Below are positions 12,838-20,917 of a stretch of DNA of 32,180 nucleotides, piece after piece. The notes below the pieces were generated by a model. That model did no database searches and was not told the origin of the DNA. It saw only the letters and a list, made by a program, of their open reading frames with translations. The position numbers and the translations under genes are program-made. Each line of letters opens with the position of its first letter. Position 1 is the stretch's first letter. This DNA comes from a virus, in the IMG/VR virus record IMGVR_UViG_3300035698_017249, positions 1 through 32,180 of that record, one strand, 5' to 3'.

Positions 12838-13508
12838 TTAATGATAAAATCTGGCGTCTCAACAATCTCTACCGGATCGTAGATAAGTCAGGTTCTTCGA
12901 TACCTTTCAGGCTGAACGCGGTCCAGGCTGTAGTCGCACTAGACAAACATAAGCGCAAGCTAATTCTGAAAGCCCGTCAGCTAGGGATGTCTACGTTCGC
13001 CGTTATCGATCTTCTCGATGATGTACTTTTCAACGAAAACTTAGCTGCCGGTATCGTCTCTTACTCACTTGAACACGCGCAGCACATTTACAAGCGCATC
13101 ATCGGCCACGCTCTAGAGACTATGCTACCGGAGCTCAAGCCTCTGGTTGGCATCGTTAGTCAGTCAGCGCGTGAGATCAGCTTTAAGAACGGCTCTTTTC
13201 TTCGGGTTGATACATCTTTGCGCGGTGGTTCGTACCAGTCAATTCTGGTGTCTGAATTCGGTAAGACTTGCGCTCGCTCACCTCAAAAGGCGGAAGAAGT
13301 GATCACAGGGACGCTGCAGACGGTGCCAATTAGCGGGAAAGTGGTTATTGAGAGCACCGGTGAAGGAAACAGTGGATATTTTTCAGAAATGTGCCATAAA
13401 GCAAACATTCGCGGAAATGATAACCTAGGGGAATTGGAGTATAGAATGCTATTTTTCCCGTGGTATACAGAGATTTCATATGATCTGAGAAGGGTTGTTA
13501 GCGAATAA
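12834..13508 (+). CDS. terL: terminase large subunit, N-terminal ATPase part (split gene)
   Basis: A 224-residue reading frame holding the packaging ATPase: Walker A-like KARQLGMST (46-54), Walker B ILVSE with the catalytic glutamate (137-141), and coupling motif IESTGEG (172-178). It runs through the LFFPWY segment, typical of the end of this domain (206-211), then loses similarity at about residue 218 and stops. The nuclease half is encoded separately at 14151-14987, after an HNH gene. The two halves sum to 502 residues, a normal full length. They are in the same frame modulo 3, so removal of an insert of 3n bases would restore one gene. Confidence 0.88.
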   Translation: MINDKIWRLNNLYRIVDKSGSSIPFRLNAVQAVVALDKHKRKLILKARQLGMSTFAVIDLLDDVLFNENLAAGIVSYSLEHAQHIYKRIIGHALETMLPELKPLVGIVSQSAREISFKNGSFLRVDTSLRGGSYQSILVSEFGKTCARSPQKAEEVITGTLQTVPISGKVVIESTGEGNSGYFSEMCHKANIRGNDNLGELEYRMLFFPWYTEISYDLRRVVSE

Positions 13509-13551
13509 ACTGGCGAGTATGTATGATAATCCCAAATGGAGGTTATTGTAC

Positions 13552-14154
13552 ATGATATACAAAAAGTGTGACAGTTGTGAAAAGCAAGTAAGTTATAAAA
13601 GTAAGATCTGCATGGGGTGCAGGAAAAAGAATGCAGCGATACGGAAACTACCAGCACCCTGTAATCAGTGTGGAGAAAGCAGGGTCCTGCTAGGGAAAAA
13701 GAGAATATGTCAGAAATGTACACACCTAAACTATTATGCTGCAAATAGGGAAATGGTATGTGAAAAAACCTTAGCTTACTCAAGAGCCAAGATTAGAACG
13801 CGAAGGGGTCTTCCTCTTGATCATCCTAGATTAATTGCGGAATTTGGGGAAGGTCACACCTGTAAACGAACAGGGTATAGATACCTAAACAAGAAAGGTC
13901 ATCCAAATGCAAAGGACGTGAACGTGGAAAAGTGTCGGTGGAGAATTGCCGAGCACACGTTTGTCATGAGCGAGCATTTAGGGCGACCACTAAAAGATGG
14001 AGAATCAGTACACCACAAGAACAGTATAAGAAGCGATAACAGGATAGAGAATCTTGAGCTATGGTGTAAGGGTCAACCGAACGGGGGGCGAGTGGACGAC
14101 AAAATAAAATGGGCTATTGAATTTCTGACAGAGTACGGGTACACAGTATCGTGA
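13552..14154 (+). CDS. HNH homing endonuclease inserted in terL
   Basis: A 201-residue protein. Two N-terminal zinc knuckles (CDSC with CMGC, and CNQC with CQKC) precede an HNH_3-type nuclease (HTFVMSEHLGRPLKDGESVH, then HKNSIRSDNRIENLELW) and the common tail VDDKIKWAIEFLTEYG. Such enzymes cut a target allele so that the gene is copied into it. GGAGG lies nine bases before ATG 13552; in-frame upstream codons back to 13495 are not needed. Its stop overlaps a GTG that opens the terminase C-terminal half. About 60 bases of non-matching DNA precede it. Confidence 0.88.
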   Translation: MIYKKCDSCEKQVSYKSKICMGCRKKNAAIRKLPAPCNQCGESRVLLGKKRICQKCTHLNYYAANREMVCEKTLAYSRAKIRTRRGLPLDHPRLIAEFGEGHTCKRTGYRYLNKKGHPNAKDVNVEKCRWRIAEHTFVMSEHLGRPLKDGESVHHKNSIRSDNRIENLELWCKGQPNGGRVDDKIKWAIEFLTEYGYTVS

Positions 14155-14987
14155 ATAAGATAACAATCAGCATAGAACAGACGGACTACTTCGACGCTCT
14201 GGAAAAGAGCGAGGGGGTAACGCTTTCTATTGGTCAACGTGAGTGGTACTGTCACCAGCAATCAATACTTGGTGACAAAGTACGCCAGGAGTTTCCTTCA
14301 ACTGTAAGCGAAGCGTTTTTAAGCAGCTCTGACGCTTATTACTACGCACAGTACATAGAAGATGCTTATCAGTCCAACCGATGCTTGCATACTAGCTTAT
14401 ATGACGCCCTGCTGCCTGTATATGTTGCGATGGATATCGGGGTTAATGACTTGACCGTAATGATCTTCTTTCAGATGACACACGGAGAGATCCGGGTCAT
14501 CGACTACTACGAAGACAAGAACAAGGGCGTCGACTTTTACGCGAAGTTTCTTCTACAAGATAAGAAGTATCACTATAATACCATCTACTTACCTCATGAT
14601 TCGACGCAGCGCAGCAATTTAGACTGTGGCAACACGTATGAACGCGACTTCCGTCGACTGTTTTCTGGTGTAGACACGAAGTTTCAAGTGCTAGAGAGAT
14701 CAGACTTAAACCTTGGCATATCACACGCAAAGCTAAAGTTTGAGCGGTGTGTATTTGCTATCAATAGGGTAAAGCCCTTGTTAGATCATCTTGGTAAGTA
14801 CAGGAAGAAATGGCACGAAGGCACTGGTCGCTACTTAGACGTGCCCCTTCATGATATTCACTCTAACTATGCCGATGCCTACCGTTATATGTGCCAGGCT
14901 GTTACTAAGATAGAGACTGTATCAAATATGGGCGGAGCGATGGAGAGGCATAGAAAAGCGGTTGATATGCGGCGAACAACCATCTAG
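14151..14987 (+). CDS. terL: terminase large subunit, C-terminal nuclease part (split gene)
   Basis: A 278-residue frame that resumes the large terminase at about residue 6 (ISIEQTDYFDALEKSEGVTL, then GDKVRQEFPSTVSEAF). It contains the RNase H-like nuclease with acidic residues in AMDIG (D95), PHD (D150) and NYADAYRYM (D242). It would cut concatemers at the start and end of packaging. The GTG at 14151 overlaps the HNH stop as GTGA, giving it its own coupled start, although the ribosome site is weak. All three nuclease acids survive, so the split pair may be functional if the two chains associate. Confidence 0.88.
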   Translation: MNKITISIEQTDYFDALEKSEGVTLSIGQREWYCHQQSILGDKVRQEFPSTVSEAFLSSSDAYYYAQYIEDAYQSNRCLHTSLYDALLPVYVAMDIGVNDLTVMIFFQMTHGEIRVIDYYEDKNKGVDFYAKFLLQDKKYHYNTIYLPHDSTQRSNLDCGNTYERDFRRLFSGVDTKFQVLERSDLNLGISHAKLKFERCVFAINRVKPLLDHLGKYRKKWHEGTGRYLDVPLHDIHSNYADAYRYMCQAVTKIETVSNMGGAMERHRKAVDMRRTTI

Positions 14988-14988
14988 A

Positions 14989-15038
14989 GTAAGTAAAACT
15001 TGAAACATACTTACGATAAAATCTTAATCTGGTATAAA
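14989..15038 (+). promoter_or_regulatory. candidate promoter for the portal operon, with inverted repeat
   Basis: TGGTATAAA (15030-15038) is a good extended -10 element (TGnTATAAA), with a weak TTACGA (15011-15016) at 16 bases. GTAAGT (14989-14994) and ACTTAC (15009-15014) form an inverted repeat just upstream, and ACTTAC recurs at 15042. Confidence 0.5.
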
Positions 15039-15060
15039 TAGACTTACTACTGGTGTATGC

Positions 15061-17232
15061 ATGCTAAACGACTATGAGACAAAGCAGGAAATCCAAGAAA
15101 ACTACCGATATGCCCATGACTTTTGGGCACCTTTCGTAGAGGATGCTAAGGTATATGGGCTTGCGCAATCGGGCTACACTTGGCACTCAAAAGAGCGCGA
15201 GAAGCTAGTAAAAGACGGTCGAGAGCCTTTAGAATTCAATATCATGCGTCGCCCTTTGCAGTTTTACTCTGGCTATCTTCGTGATAACGTCAACTCGATC
15301 GTTATTGCTCCCATGGAGGGTAGCGACCAAAAAACAGCAGACCAGTTGACGGCTGTCAGTTCTTATATATGGGACAAGGCAGAGGGCTTCCCTGTCTTTC
15401 TTGATTCGTGTGACGAATGTTTCAAGGCTGGCATTAGTCTTACCGGTCTTCGGATGGACTTCACCAAGGATTTTATTAATGGTGACATTGCTTTCTATAA
15501 GCGTACATATAACAGCTTCTATCTAGACCCGACTTTCGAGAACATTAACTTAAGCGACTGTTCTTTTGCTATAATGCGTGATCTAATCAACAAGGAGTCT
15601 GCGAAAGCGCTTTTGCCTTTCGTGCCACAAGAAGCCATCGATGAAATCCAGGGTGGTTTCCGCGATGAGAAGTTCATGAGTTACCATCCTCAGTTTACAT
15701 CTTTTAGCCGCAATCGCAACTTGATGGCATACGATCAGTACTACAAGCGTACGACTAGAAACCGTAAGATGCTGATTGACCAAAGAACGGGTTTTTACAA
15801 AGACATTACCGATGAAAGCGAAGAGAACGTATCGAAGCTAGAGCGCGGAATACACCGCTTTGAGCAATTAAGGCGCGATGCTGACGACATTGGTGTAAAA
15901 CAGGATGACATTCCAAGCGTTGAGATTAAGACTGTTGAACGTCCTTATATCGAGCTAAACGTACTGCTCAACGGTGAGCATGTTTATTCTGGCGACGACA
16001 GGACAGGGATTACCGAAGTTTTCCCATTTGTTCCGAACATTTGCTACTTTGAGCCGTCAATCTGGATGCCATCGCAACGACTTCAGGGCATTTCATCGAC
16101 ACAATGGAGTATGCAGCGGCAGTTCAACAAGCGTCACATGAAGATCATCGACATGATGGATTCGACCATATCGACAGGCTTTAAATACATCTTAGGTACG
16201 GTGCCGGATCCACAAGAGATGCAGCAGTCAGGACAGAACAAGCTTATTGGAGTATCACCAGAGGATAACCCGCTTGGTTTAGGTGCTGTTGAGCAGTTGC
16301 AAGGCGGCGGTGCTAATCCTGCTCTGCTAGAGTACCAGAAAGTACTTGATGATCTCTCCCTAACTTTGGCAAACATCACCGAATCGGTGCTTGGCATTGA
16401 CGAGAAGGGTAACACGCAAGTTAGCGGACGACTGGCGCAAGTCAGGATAGCTCAGGGTCTACGCTCAAACCGTAAGATCTTCGACAATATCGAAACAGCA
16501 CAGCAAGTTTTGGGTGGTCTTGTTCTTCAGGCTATTCAGAAGAACTACCCGCCTGAAAAAATTGAACGTATCCTCAACGAGGAGCCAACAGAGCAGTTTT
16601 ACGAAAAAGACTTTGAGCAATATGATGCGGTTATCAAAGAAGGAGTTCGATCCAAGTCACAAAAAGATGCCTACTACTATGAGCTTATCAACCTTAAGCG
16701 TGATGGTATTGTTGACGTGCCGCAAGCTGAAATCGTTCGTGCTCTCCAAATGTCGGGCCTTTCCGATCTTGAGGAAGCCATCGAAGAACAAGAGCAAAAA
16801 GCAGCAGAGCAGCAAGCTAAGATTGACGAGCAAGAGCAAATGGTTCTTAAGCTAGAGGCTTCCAAGATCGAAAGCAATCTCTCATTATCAAAAGAAAGAT
16901 CTGCTAGGATATTAGCGGACATAGGCCTCGCAGAGGAAAGACACAGCGAGGCGAGTTCCAATAGGGCTGATGCAGTATTAGCACGTGCTAAAGCAATGAC
17001 TGAAATTTCAGCATTGAATGAAGATCGCATATTGAAAGTTCTTGCACTATTGAATCAGTTTCAAGAAGAAGAAACAGCAGCACAAGAGGCTGTTTCTGAT
17101 AAATCTAAGGAATTAGCAGGGGCTATTGATCAGTCTGTTGATCAGGCTGCACAGTCTTTACAGCCTTCTCAATCTCCTCAGCAAAGCTCTTCTCTCGAAG
17201 GTAATTCTTCGTCTTTGGGAGGTGGCCAGTGA
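15061..17232 (+). CDS. portal protein (P22 gp1-like)
   Basis: A 723-residue protein with the podovirus portal pattern: a helical start (YAHDFWAPFVEDAKVYGLAQ), then PLEFNIMRRPLQFYSGYLRD, SSYIWDKAEGFPVFLDSCDE and SFYLDPTFENINLSDCSF. The C-terminal 130 residues are a glutamate- and glutamine-rich coiled coil and a low-complexity tail (SLQPSQSPQQSSSLEGN), as expected of the crown or barrel. It forms the ring through which DNA is packaged and ejected. The ribosome site is weak (GGTG). The last 110 bases are overlapped on the other strand by an HNH gene. Confidence 0.9.
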   Translation: MLNDYETKQEIQENYRYAHDFWAPFVEDAKVYGLAQSGYTWHSKEREKLVKDGREPLEFNIMRRPLQFYSGYLRDNVNSIVIAPMEGSDQKTADQLTAVSSYIWDKAEGFPVFLDSCDECFKAGISLTGLRMDFTKDFINGDIAFYKRTYNSFYLDPTFENINLSDCSFAIMRDLINKESAKALLPFVPQEAIDEIQGGFRDEKFMSYHPQFTSFSRNRNLMAYDQYYKRTTRNRKMLIDQRTGFYKDITDESEENVSKLERGIHRFEQLRRDADDIGVKQDDIPSVEIKTVERPYIELNVLLNGEHVYSGDDRTGITEVFPFVPNICYFEPSIWMPSQRLQGISSTQWSMQRQFNKRHMKIIDMMDSTISTGFKYILGTVPDPQEMQQSGQNKLIGVSPEDNPLGLGAVEQLQGGGANPALLEYQKVLDDLSLTLANITESVLGIDEKGNTQVSGRLAQVRIAQGLRSNRKIFDNIETAQQVLGGLVLQAIQKNYPPEKIERILNEEPTEQFYEKDFEQYDAVIKEGVRSKSQKDAYYYELINLKRDGIVDVPQAEIVRALQMSGLSDLEEAIEEQEQKAAEQQAKIDEQEQMVLKLEASKIESNLSLSKERSARILADIGLAEERHSEASSNRADAVLARAKAMTEISALNEDRILKVLALLNQFQEEETAAQEAVSDKSKELAGAIDQSVDQAAQSLQPSQSPQQSSSLEGNSSSLGGGQ

Positions 17233-17836
17233 GTTTAACAACTTCTAAGCTTTTCTCTAAAGATAGGTCATACTTCTTGGAGGCAGAATGCAAGCGTCTA
17301 TGACAACTAAGACAAAGAATGACAAGGTTCTCCATCACGTTGTTCTTCCTATCTCCATCAACGTGGTGAACCTCAAAACGAATATTATCTCTATGACAAG
17401 CAATACACTTGTTTGGAAGTTCTTCAAGAGCATTTCTTGCGTAAAGTTTGTCCCCGTTTTTATAGTTAGGATTGTCTTTTCCTCTTTGCTTACCCTTAAG
17501 CCTCTCGCTATTCTCACGCGCAAGCCTCTCATACTTACATTTCAGGCTACAATTAGTTCGATACTTAGCAACGCTAGGCGGAAAGTAAGCTGTCTTACCG
17601 CAGTTTTTGCAGATTATAGGAACCAGATCACGAGTATTCCAATCGTGGAAACATCTACGACAGCAAAATATTCTAGCATTGGACCCGTGACAGTTGTTAA
17701 AAGTTTTTTTACAAGATTTACAGTTAGAAATAACTTTGGGAAGCCTGTTTTTTTGACCACAACTGATACAACAAAATCTTTTTCTTGTATCGTAGGTCTT
17801 AAAAGGTTTTTTACAGTATTCGCAGATTTTATCCAT
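17123..17836 (-). CDS. HNH endonuclease, antisense, overlapping the portal gene end
   Basis: A 237-residue protein with three zinc knuckle pairs (CEYC/CCISC, CKSC/CCRRC, CKNC/CSLKC), a KGKQRGKDNPNYKNG linker and a C-terminal HNH nuclease with its own zinc pair (CIAC, FEVHHVDGDRKNNVMENLVI, CLSC). It is a probable mobile homing enzyme. It reads against the structural operon, and its last 36 codons are antisense to the portal tail, which matches its low-complexity end (VQPDQQTDQ). I chose ATG 17836; no good ribosome site precedes it, and a TTG at 17881 would translate through the palindrome. Confidence 0.8.
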   Translation of the reverse strand: MDKICEYCKKPFKTYDTRKRFCCISCGQKNRLPKVISNCKSCKKTFNNCHGSNARIFCCRRCFHDWNTRDLVPIICKNCGKTAYFPPSVAKYRTNCSLKCKYERLARENSERLKGKQRGKDNPNYKNGDKLYARNALEELPNKCIACHRDNIRFEVHHVDGDRKNNVMENLVILCLSCHRRLHSASKKYDLSLEKSLEVVKLTGHLPKTKNYLREKSFAEEIEKAVKTVQPDQQTDQ

Positions 17837-17851
17837 ACTTGGATGATAACG

Positions 17852-17875
17852 CGCTTGACCATTAATGGTCAAGCG
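17852..17875. repeat. 24-base perfect palindrome
   Basis: CGCTTGACCATT is followed directly by its reverse complement with no loop, between the leftward HNH start and the rightward gene at 17896. There is no T-run on either side, so a terminator is unlikely. It could be an operator, a cruciform or a nuclease-related site. Confidence 0.65.
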
Positions 17876-17895
17876 AAACAAGAAGGAGATATTTT

Positions 17896-18105
17896 ATGAA
17901 AGATATGAAAGGTAAGGGCTCAATGAGTTCACCTAAGGGTTACGGGAGCACTCGCTCAAATCCGTTGCCTGAACCTAAAATGACAAAACCTACATCGGGT
18001 TCACCGTTGGCATCACCTGCTAACAGCGACCAGTCTAAGGTTCGTAGCCTTAGAGCTAAAGCATACACAGAGCGTGATTCGCTTCGTGGAACTAACGGCA
18101 TCTAA
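17896..18105 (+). CDS. small low-complexity structural-region protein
   Basis: A 69-residue basic, serine-, proline- and glycine-rich protein (GSMSSPKGYGSTRSNPLPEP). The C-terminal 25 residues are charged and helical (SKVRSLRAKAYTERD). It has a strong AAGGAGA site. It lies between portal and scaffold and is probably disordered until bound. No family recognised. It would have followed the portal gene directly before the HNH gene arrived. Confidence 0.65.
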   Translation: MKDMKGKGSMSSPKGYGSTRSNPLPEPKMTKPTSGSPLASPANSDQSKVRSLRAKAYTERDSLRGTNGI

Positions 18106-18125
18106 TGCAAGTAGTAGAGAGGTAA

Positions 18126-18485
18126 ATGGGCGGTTTGAATACAACAGACGAGTTAATCGAAGGCGCGGCTTCGTTAAAAACGGAAATTAACAAGATTGTT
18201 GAAGATGCTGTGAACAGCGTGACACTAAGGGAGAATTATTTTCTTGTAATGCACGCAAAGTTTGACCCATCAGACCCATCTGTATTTGTTGTAAGCCAAC
18301 TATTAGCTTGCTTAAAGTTACCACCATTCACTAGTAACTCGATGGTTTTCTTGGTTAGTCCCACGAAAGGTATCGTAGAACTATTATGGATGGTACCGGC
18401 CAAGTTACCGGGTGAGAAGATCACCCCACAATTTAATGAAAAAGGTGTCGCTTACCTACAAGCAAAAGGCGCTATGCCATCTTAA
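18126..18485 (+). CDS. hypothetical protein of the head region
   Basis: A 119-residue protein: an N-terminal helix (DELIEGAASLKTEINKIVED), a hydrophobic beta-rich middle (NSMVFLVSPTKGIVELLWMV) and a short tail. AGAGGTAA precedes ATG 18126. It sits between portal and scaffold, where small head or assembly factors are common, but no function can be assigned from sequence. Confidence 0.65.
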   Translation: MGGLNTTDELIEGAASLKTEINKIVEDAVNSVTLRENYFLVMHAKFDPSDPSVFVVSQLLACLKLPPFTSNSMVFLVSPTKGIVELLWMVPAKLPGEKITPQFNEKGVAYLQAKGAMPS

Positions 18486-18519
18486 GAGGCTATCTTAAGT
18501 TTTTAAATACGGAGTTAAC

Positions 18520-19125
18520 ATGGAATATCAGGAAACCGTAACCCCTGAACAAGAAGTTAATGTTGATGAGGCCAATGAGTCTTCAGCGGAACAACCACAA
18601 AAAGCTCAAGAAGTAGTGCAAGAAGAGGATACGCAAGTACCTTTACACGCATTACAGAAAGAGAGGCGTAAAAGGCAAGAAATCGAACAAGAGTTAAAGC
18701 TCTTTAGGGAGCAGCAATTAAAACCTGCTGAACCTGACGAAAGCCGCTACGAATCTGCAACGAAAGAAGATCTTGGTAAAGCTAAATCATCGTTAAAGCG
18801 TGAAATACAAGAAGAAAATTGGGCGCGTGATAATCCTGACAGATACAGGAAGATCAACGACGACTTACCGGAATTTTTAAAACTAAGACCCAATCTAGCT
18901 TCGGCTATTGAGGCGTCTACGAATAGATACGAGGAAGCTTGGACGTTAATGAATGCATTATCACCTAAGCAACAACAGCAAAACTTGCAAAAGCCTAAGC
19001 CACAGGCACCGGGATCACCTTCAGGCATCCCAAAGGCAGCAGCAATGAGCGAAAACGTTGATCTGATGAACATGTCAGATTCCGACTTCAATTCGTGGAG
19101 GCAGCAAAGACGGGGGCGAAGATAG
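18520..19125 (+). CDS. scaffolding protein
   Basis: A 201-residue acidic N-terminus followed by a long charged helix (LQKERRKRQEIEQELKLFRE), a Q/P-rich linker and a basic C-terminal end (FNSWRQQRRGRR). This is the usual scaffold design: a disordered acidic part, a coiled coil, and a basic coat-binding tip. Its place immediately before the coat protein gene supports the call. It would guide procapsid assembly and leave before or during DNA packaging. There is no protease domain or protease gene beside it. Confidence 0.75.
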   Translation: MEYQETVTPEQEVNVDEANESSAEQPQKAQEVVQEEDTQVPLHALQKERRKRQEIEQELKLFREQQLKPAEPDESRYESATKEDLGKAKSSLKREIQEENWARDNPDRYRKINDDLPEFLKLRPNLASAIEASTNRYEEAWTLMNALSPKQQQQNLQKPKPQAPGSPSGIPKAAAMSENVDLMNMSDSDFNSWRQQRRGRR

Positions 19126-19149
19126 GTCTTCTAATAAAGGAAGTTACCT

Positions 19150-20094
19150 ATGGCTAACGCTGTTACAACCACATCAGGCTATGGATCAATGGCTGAAAGC
19201 TGGGCACACCGTGCTTTGCTTCAGCGATCTAAGCCGAATAACGTGCATAACCTTTTTGGTAGCGCGTTTGCACTCCCGCAAAAATCTACTGACACGATGG
19301 TTTTTCGTCGTCAAGAGAACTTAAATTCTGACCCTGTTGTACTGCCTGAAGATGCAGATCCAGCACCGGAGCAGATCCTAAAATTCGACGTTTCCGTTAC
19401 TCCACAAGAATTCGGGAAAGTCGTTCTTTTATCCCGCAAGGTTCTCCTTGTTGTTGAGGATGATACCGCCAATGGCACAGCCGACAACCTAAGTCAGTGC
19501 ATGCACACTATGCTTGACAAGGTGACTCGCGACGTTTGGGCTTCTTCAGTTGCTCAGATTTCTTGCTTGAATGGTGTCAACGGTAATGCAATCACTGAAT
19601 TGACTCAGATTGACGTCAACCGTGCGATTGCTTATCTAGACGAGAACGACACAGAGAAAATGACCCCAACGGTCGATGGCTCTAGTCGTTTTGGAACCGG
19701 ACCTGTTGAAGCAGGATTCTGGGTCACTTCTCATGTGAAACTTAAGCCCGACATTCGTGCTCTTGACGCTTTTACTCCAACATCACAGTATGGCGCACAA
19801 GAAACCGTTTTAAAGACTGAGTTTGGTTCAACTGACGAAGCTCGTTGGGTAACATCGACTCTAGTCAATGTTTCTACCGACTCACCGCCACAGTATAGCA
19901 ACACATTTGTAGGCGCTAACGCTTACGGTTATGTTTCTATCGACCAGATGGCAACAGAAATGATCCTAAAGCCCCTAGGCTGGAACGATTATTTAAACCG
20001 CTTTCAATCAATGGGTTTCACTGCGTTCTTTAACGCTGCGATCCTTGATGACAGCCATATCGTAACGCTTTTATCTACAAAAGCTTTAGCCTAA
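19150..20094 (+). CDS. major capsid protein (N4 gp56 family, HK97-like fold)
   Basis: A 314-residue coat protein. The pattern fits the N4 gp56-type coat family: KSTDTMVFRRQENLNSD early, a PQEFGKVVLLSRKVLLVVED segment, then HVKLKPDIRALDAFTPTSQY and TEFGSTDEARWVTST. There is no N-terminal delta domain, which agrees with a separate scaffold gene. AAAGGAAG precedes ATG 19150. It is expected to be the most abundant virion protein. Confidence 0.85.
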   Translation: MANAVTTTSGYGSMAESWAHRALLQRSKPNNVHNLFGSAFALPQKSTDTMVFRRQENLNSDPVVLPEDADPAPEQILKFDVSVTPQEFGKVVLLSRKVLLVVEDDTANGTADNLSQCMHTMLDKVTRDVWASSVAQISCLNGVNGNAITELTQIDVNRAIAYLDENDTEKMTPTVDGSSRFGTGPVEAGFWVTSHVKLKPDIRALDAFTPTSQYGAQETVLKTEFGSTDEARWVTSTLVNVSTDSPPQYSNTFVGANAYGYVSIDQMATEMILKPLGWNDYLNRFQSMGFTAFFNAAILDDSHIVTLLSTKALA

Positions 20095-20106
20095 GGAGTT
20101 TATAAT

Positions 20107-20856
20107 ATGTCAAATCTACAACTAGGCGCATCAAGATCGGAAGGTTTCCAACTTGTTTCAGGTGGTGCAGCTTATCCACTACAATTTAGCTGGCAGCCTG
20201 ACATGGTTGTTGTTAATAACCTAACAGACTGGGCTGGAACAGCCGGTGGTCTACCCCGTTCATTTTGGTTTCGCGATCAAATGACTGATGTCCATGCATT
20301 CCAACAGCAAGTAATTGATAGCTCCGCTGGTGCTAGCTTTAACTTCTTGGACACTGCTACTAATGGTTTCACGCTTGCTGATACAAATGGTGGTTCTACA
20401 GACTATTCTAGTCTGATTTCTGCTGTGACTGCTGCTGATCCTTGTGTGATCACTACTACCGCCGCTCATGGCCTACAAAGTGAGCAGTTGGTACGAATCA
20501 CAGACCTAGGCTCTGATATGCCAACAGCGCGTGGTATGGACGAGATTAATAACAACCGATACAGGATCACCGTCATTGACAGCACTTCTTTCTCTTTGAA
20601 AGACCCTGTTAGCGACGATGCTATTGATTCTACTAGCTATACCGCATGGGTAGCTGGTGGTCGCATTCAGCTAGAGAGCCGTATGTTAACCCTTAACAAC
20701 CCTTCTACTACATCTTATACATCTAATGGGTTCGAATACGATCCTATTGATTATAAGCTGATACTAGGAACATCTGTCGTTGGTGGCGATGGCGATGTCT
20801 TGTTTGTTGAGTCTTACGGGTTTGGTAAGGTGACAAATCTTGGCGATATTGGGTGA
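20107..20856 (+). CDS. virion protein with FCCH-type beta domain
   Basis: A 249-residue protein, probably structural. Residues 1-85 are beta-rich with FSWQPDMVVVNNLTDWAG. Residues about 105-195 form a repeat domain (DPCVITTTAAHGLQSEQLVR, then TSFSLKDPVSDDAIDSTSYT and WVAGGRI) of the kind annotated in phages as the E1 FCCH fold. A second copy is encoded at 21520-21840 and a third lies in the large tail protein at 23752. It directly follows the coat gene, so it may be a head decoration or head-tail joining protein. An HNH gene separates it from its paralogue. Confidence 0.6.
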   Translation: MSNLQLGASRSEGFQLVSGGAAYPLQFSWQPDMVVVNNLTDWAGTAGGLPRSFWFRDQMTDVHAFQQQVIDSSAGASFNFLDTATNGFTLADTNGGSTDYSSLISAVTAADPCVITTTAAHGLQSEQLVRITDLGSDMPTARGMDEINNNRYRITVIDSTSFSLKDPVSDDAIDSTSYTAWVAGGRIQLESRMLTLNNPSTTSYTSNGFEYDPIDYKLILGTSVVGGDGDVLFVESYGFGKVTNLGDIG

Positions 20857-20880
20857 CGTTAGACAATTGCTAACAAATGT

Positions 20881-20913
20881 CTCCTATGGTATTCTTATGG
20901 GTACCATAGGAGG
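20881..20913 (+). promoter_or_regulatory. hairpin sequestering the HNH ribosome site
   Basis: CTCCTATGGTA (20881-20891) pairs perfectly with TACCATAGGAG (20902-20912) around a 10-base loop. The Shine-Dalgarno AGGAGG (20908-20913) lies in the 3' arm, five bases from ATG 20918. In the folded mRNA the ribosome site is masked. Confidence 0.75.
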
Positions 20914-20917
20914 TTTT

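Noticed and set aside
13283-13783. 166-codon leftward open frame over terL and the HNH start
   Set aside because: Cysteine-, histidine- and phenylalanine-rich antisense shadow of two well-supported genes, with no ribosome site.
13485-14160. Group I intron carrying the HNH gene in terL
   Set aside because: Only about 65 bases outside the HNH gene are available, too few for the P3-P8 catalytic core, and the C-terminal half has its own coupled GTG. The halves are in the same frame, so splicing is not fully excluded; it is treated as the alternative in the finding.
16677-17030. 117-codon leftward open frame inside the portal gene
   Set aside because: Serine/alanine/cysteine-rich shadow of the portal coiled-coil region.
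17821-17880. Intrinsic terminator at the 24-base palindrome
   Set aside because: No loop-forming centre in the usual sense and no T-run on either strand.
20840-20917. Upstream extension of the HNH gene at 20918
   Set aside because: It would overlap the preceding gene and translate through the hairpin. AGGAGG is correctly placed for ATG 20918.
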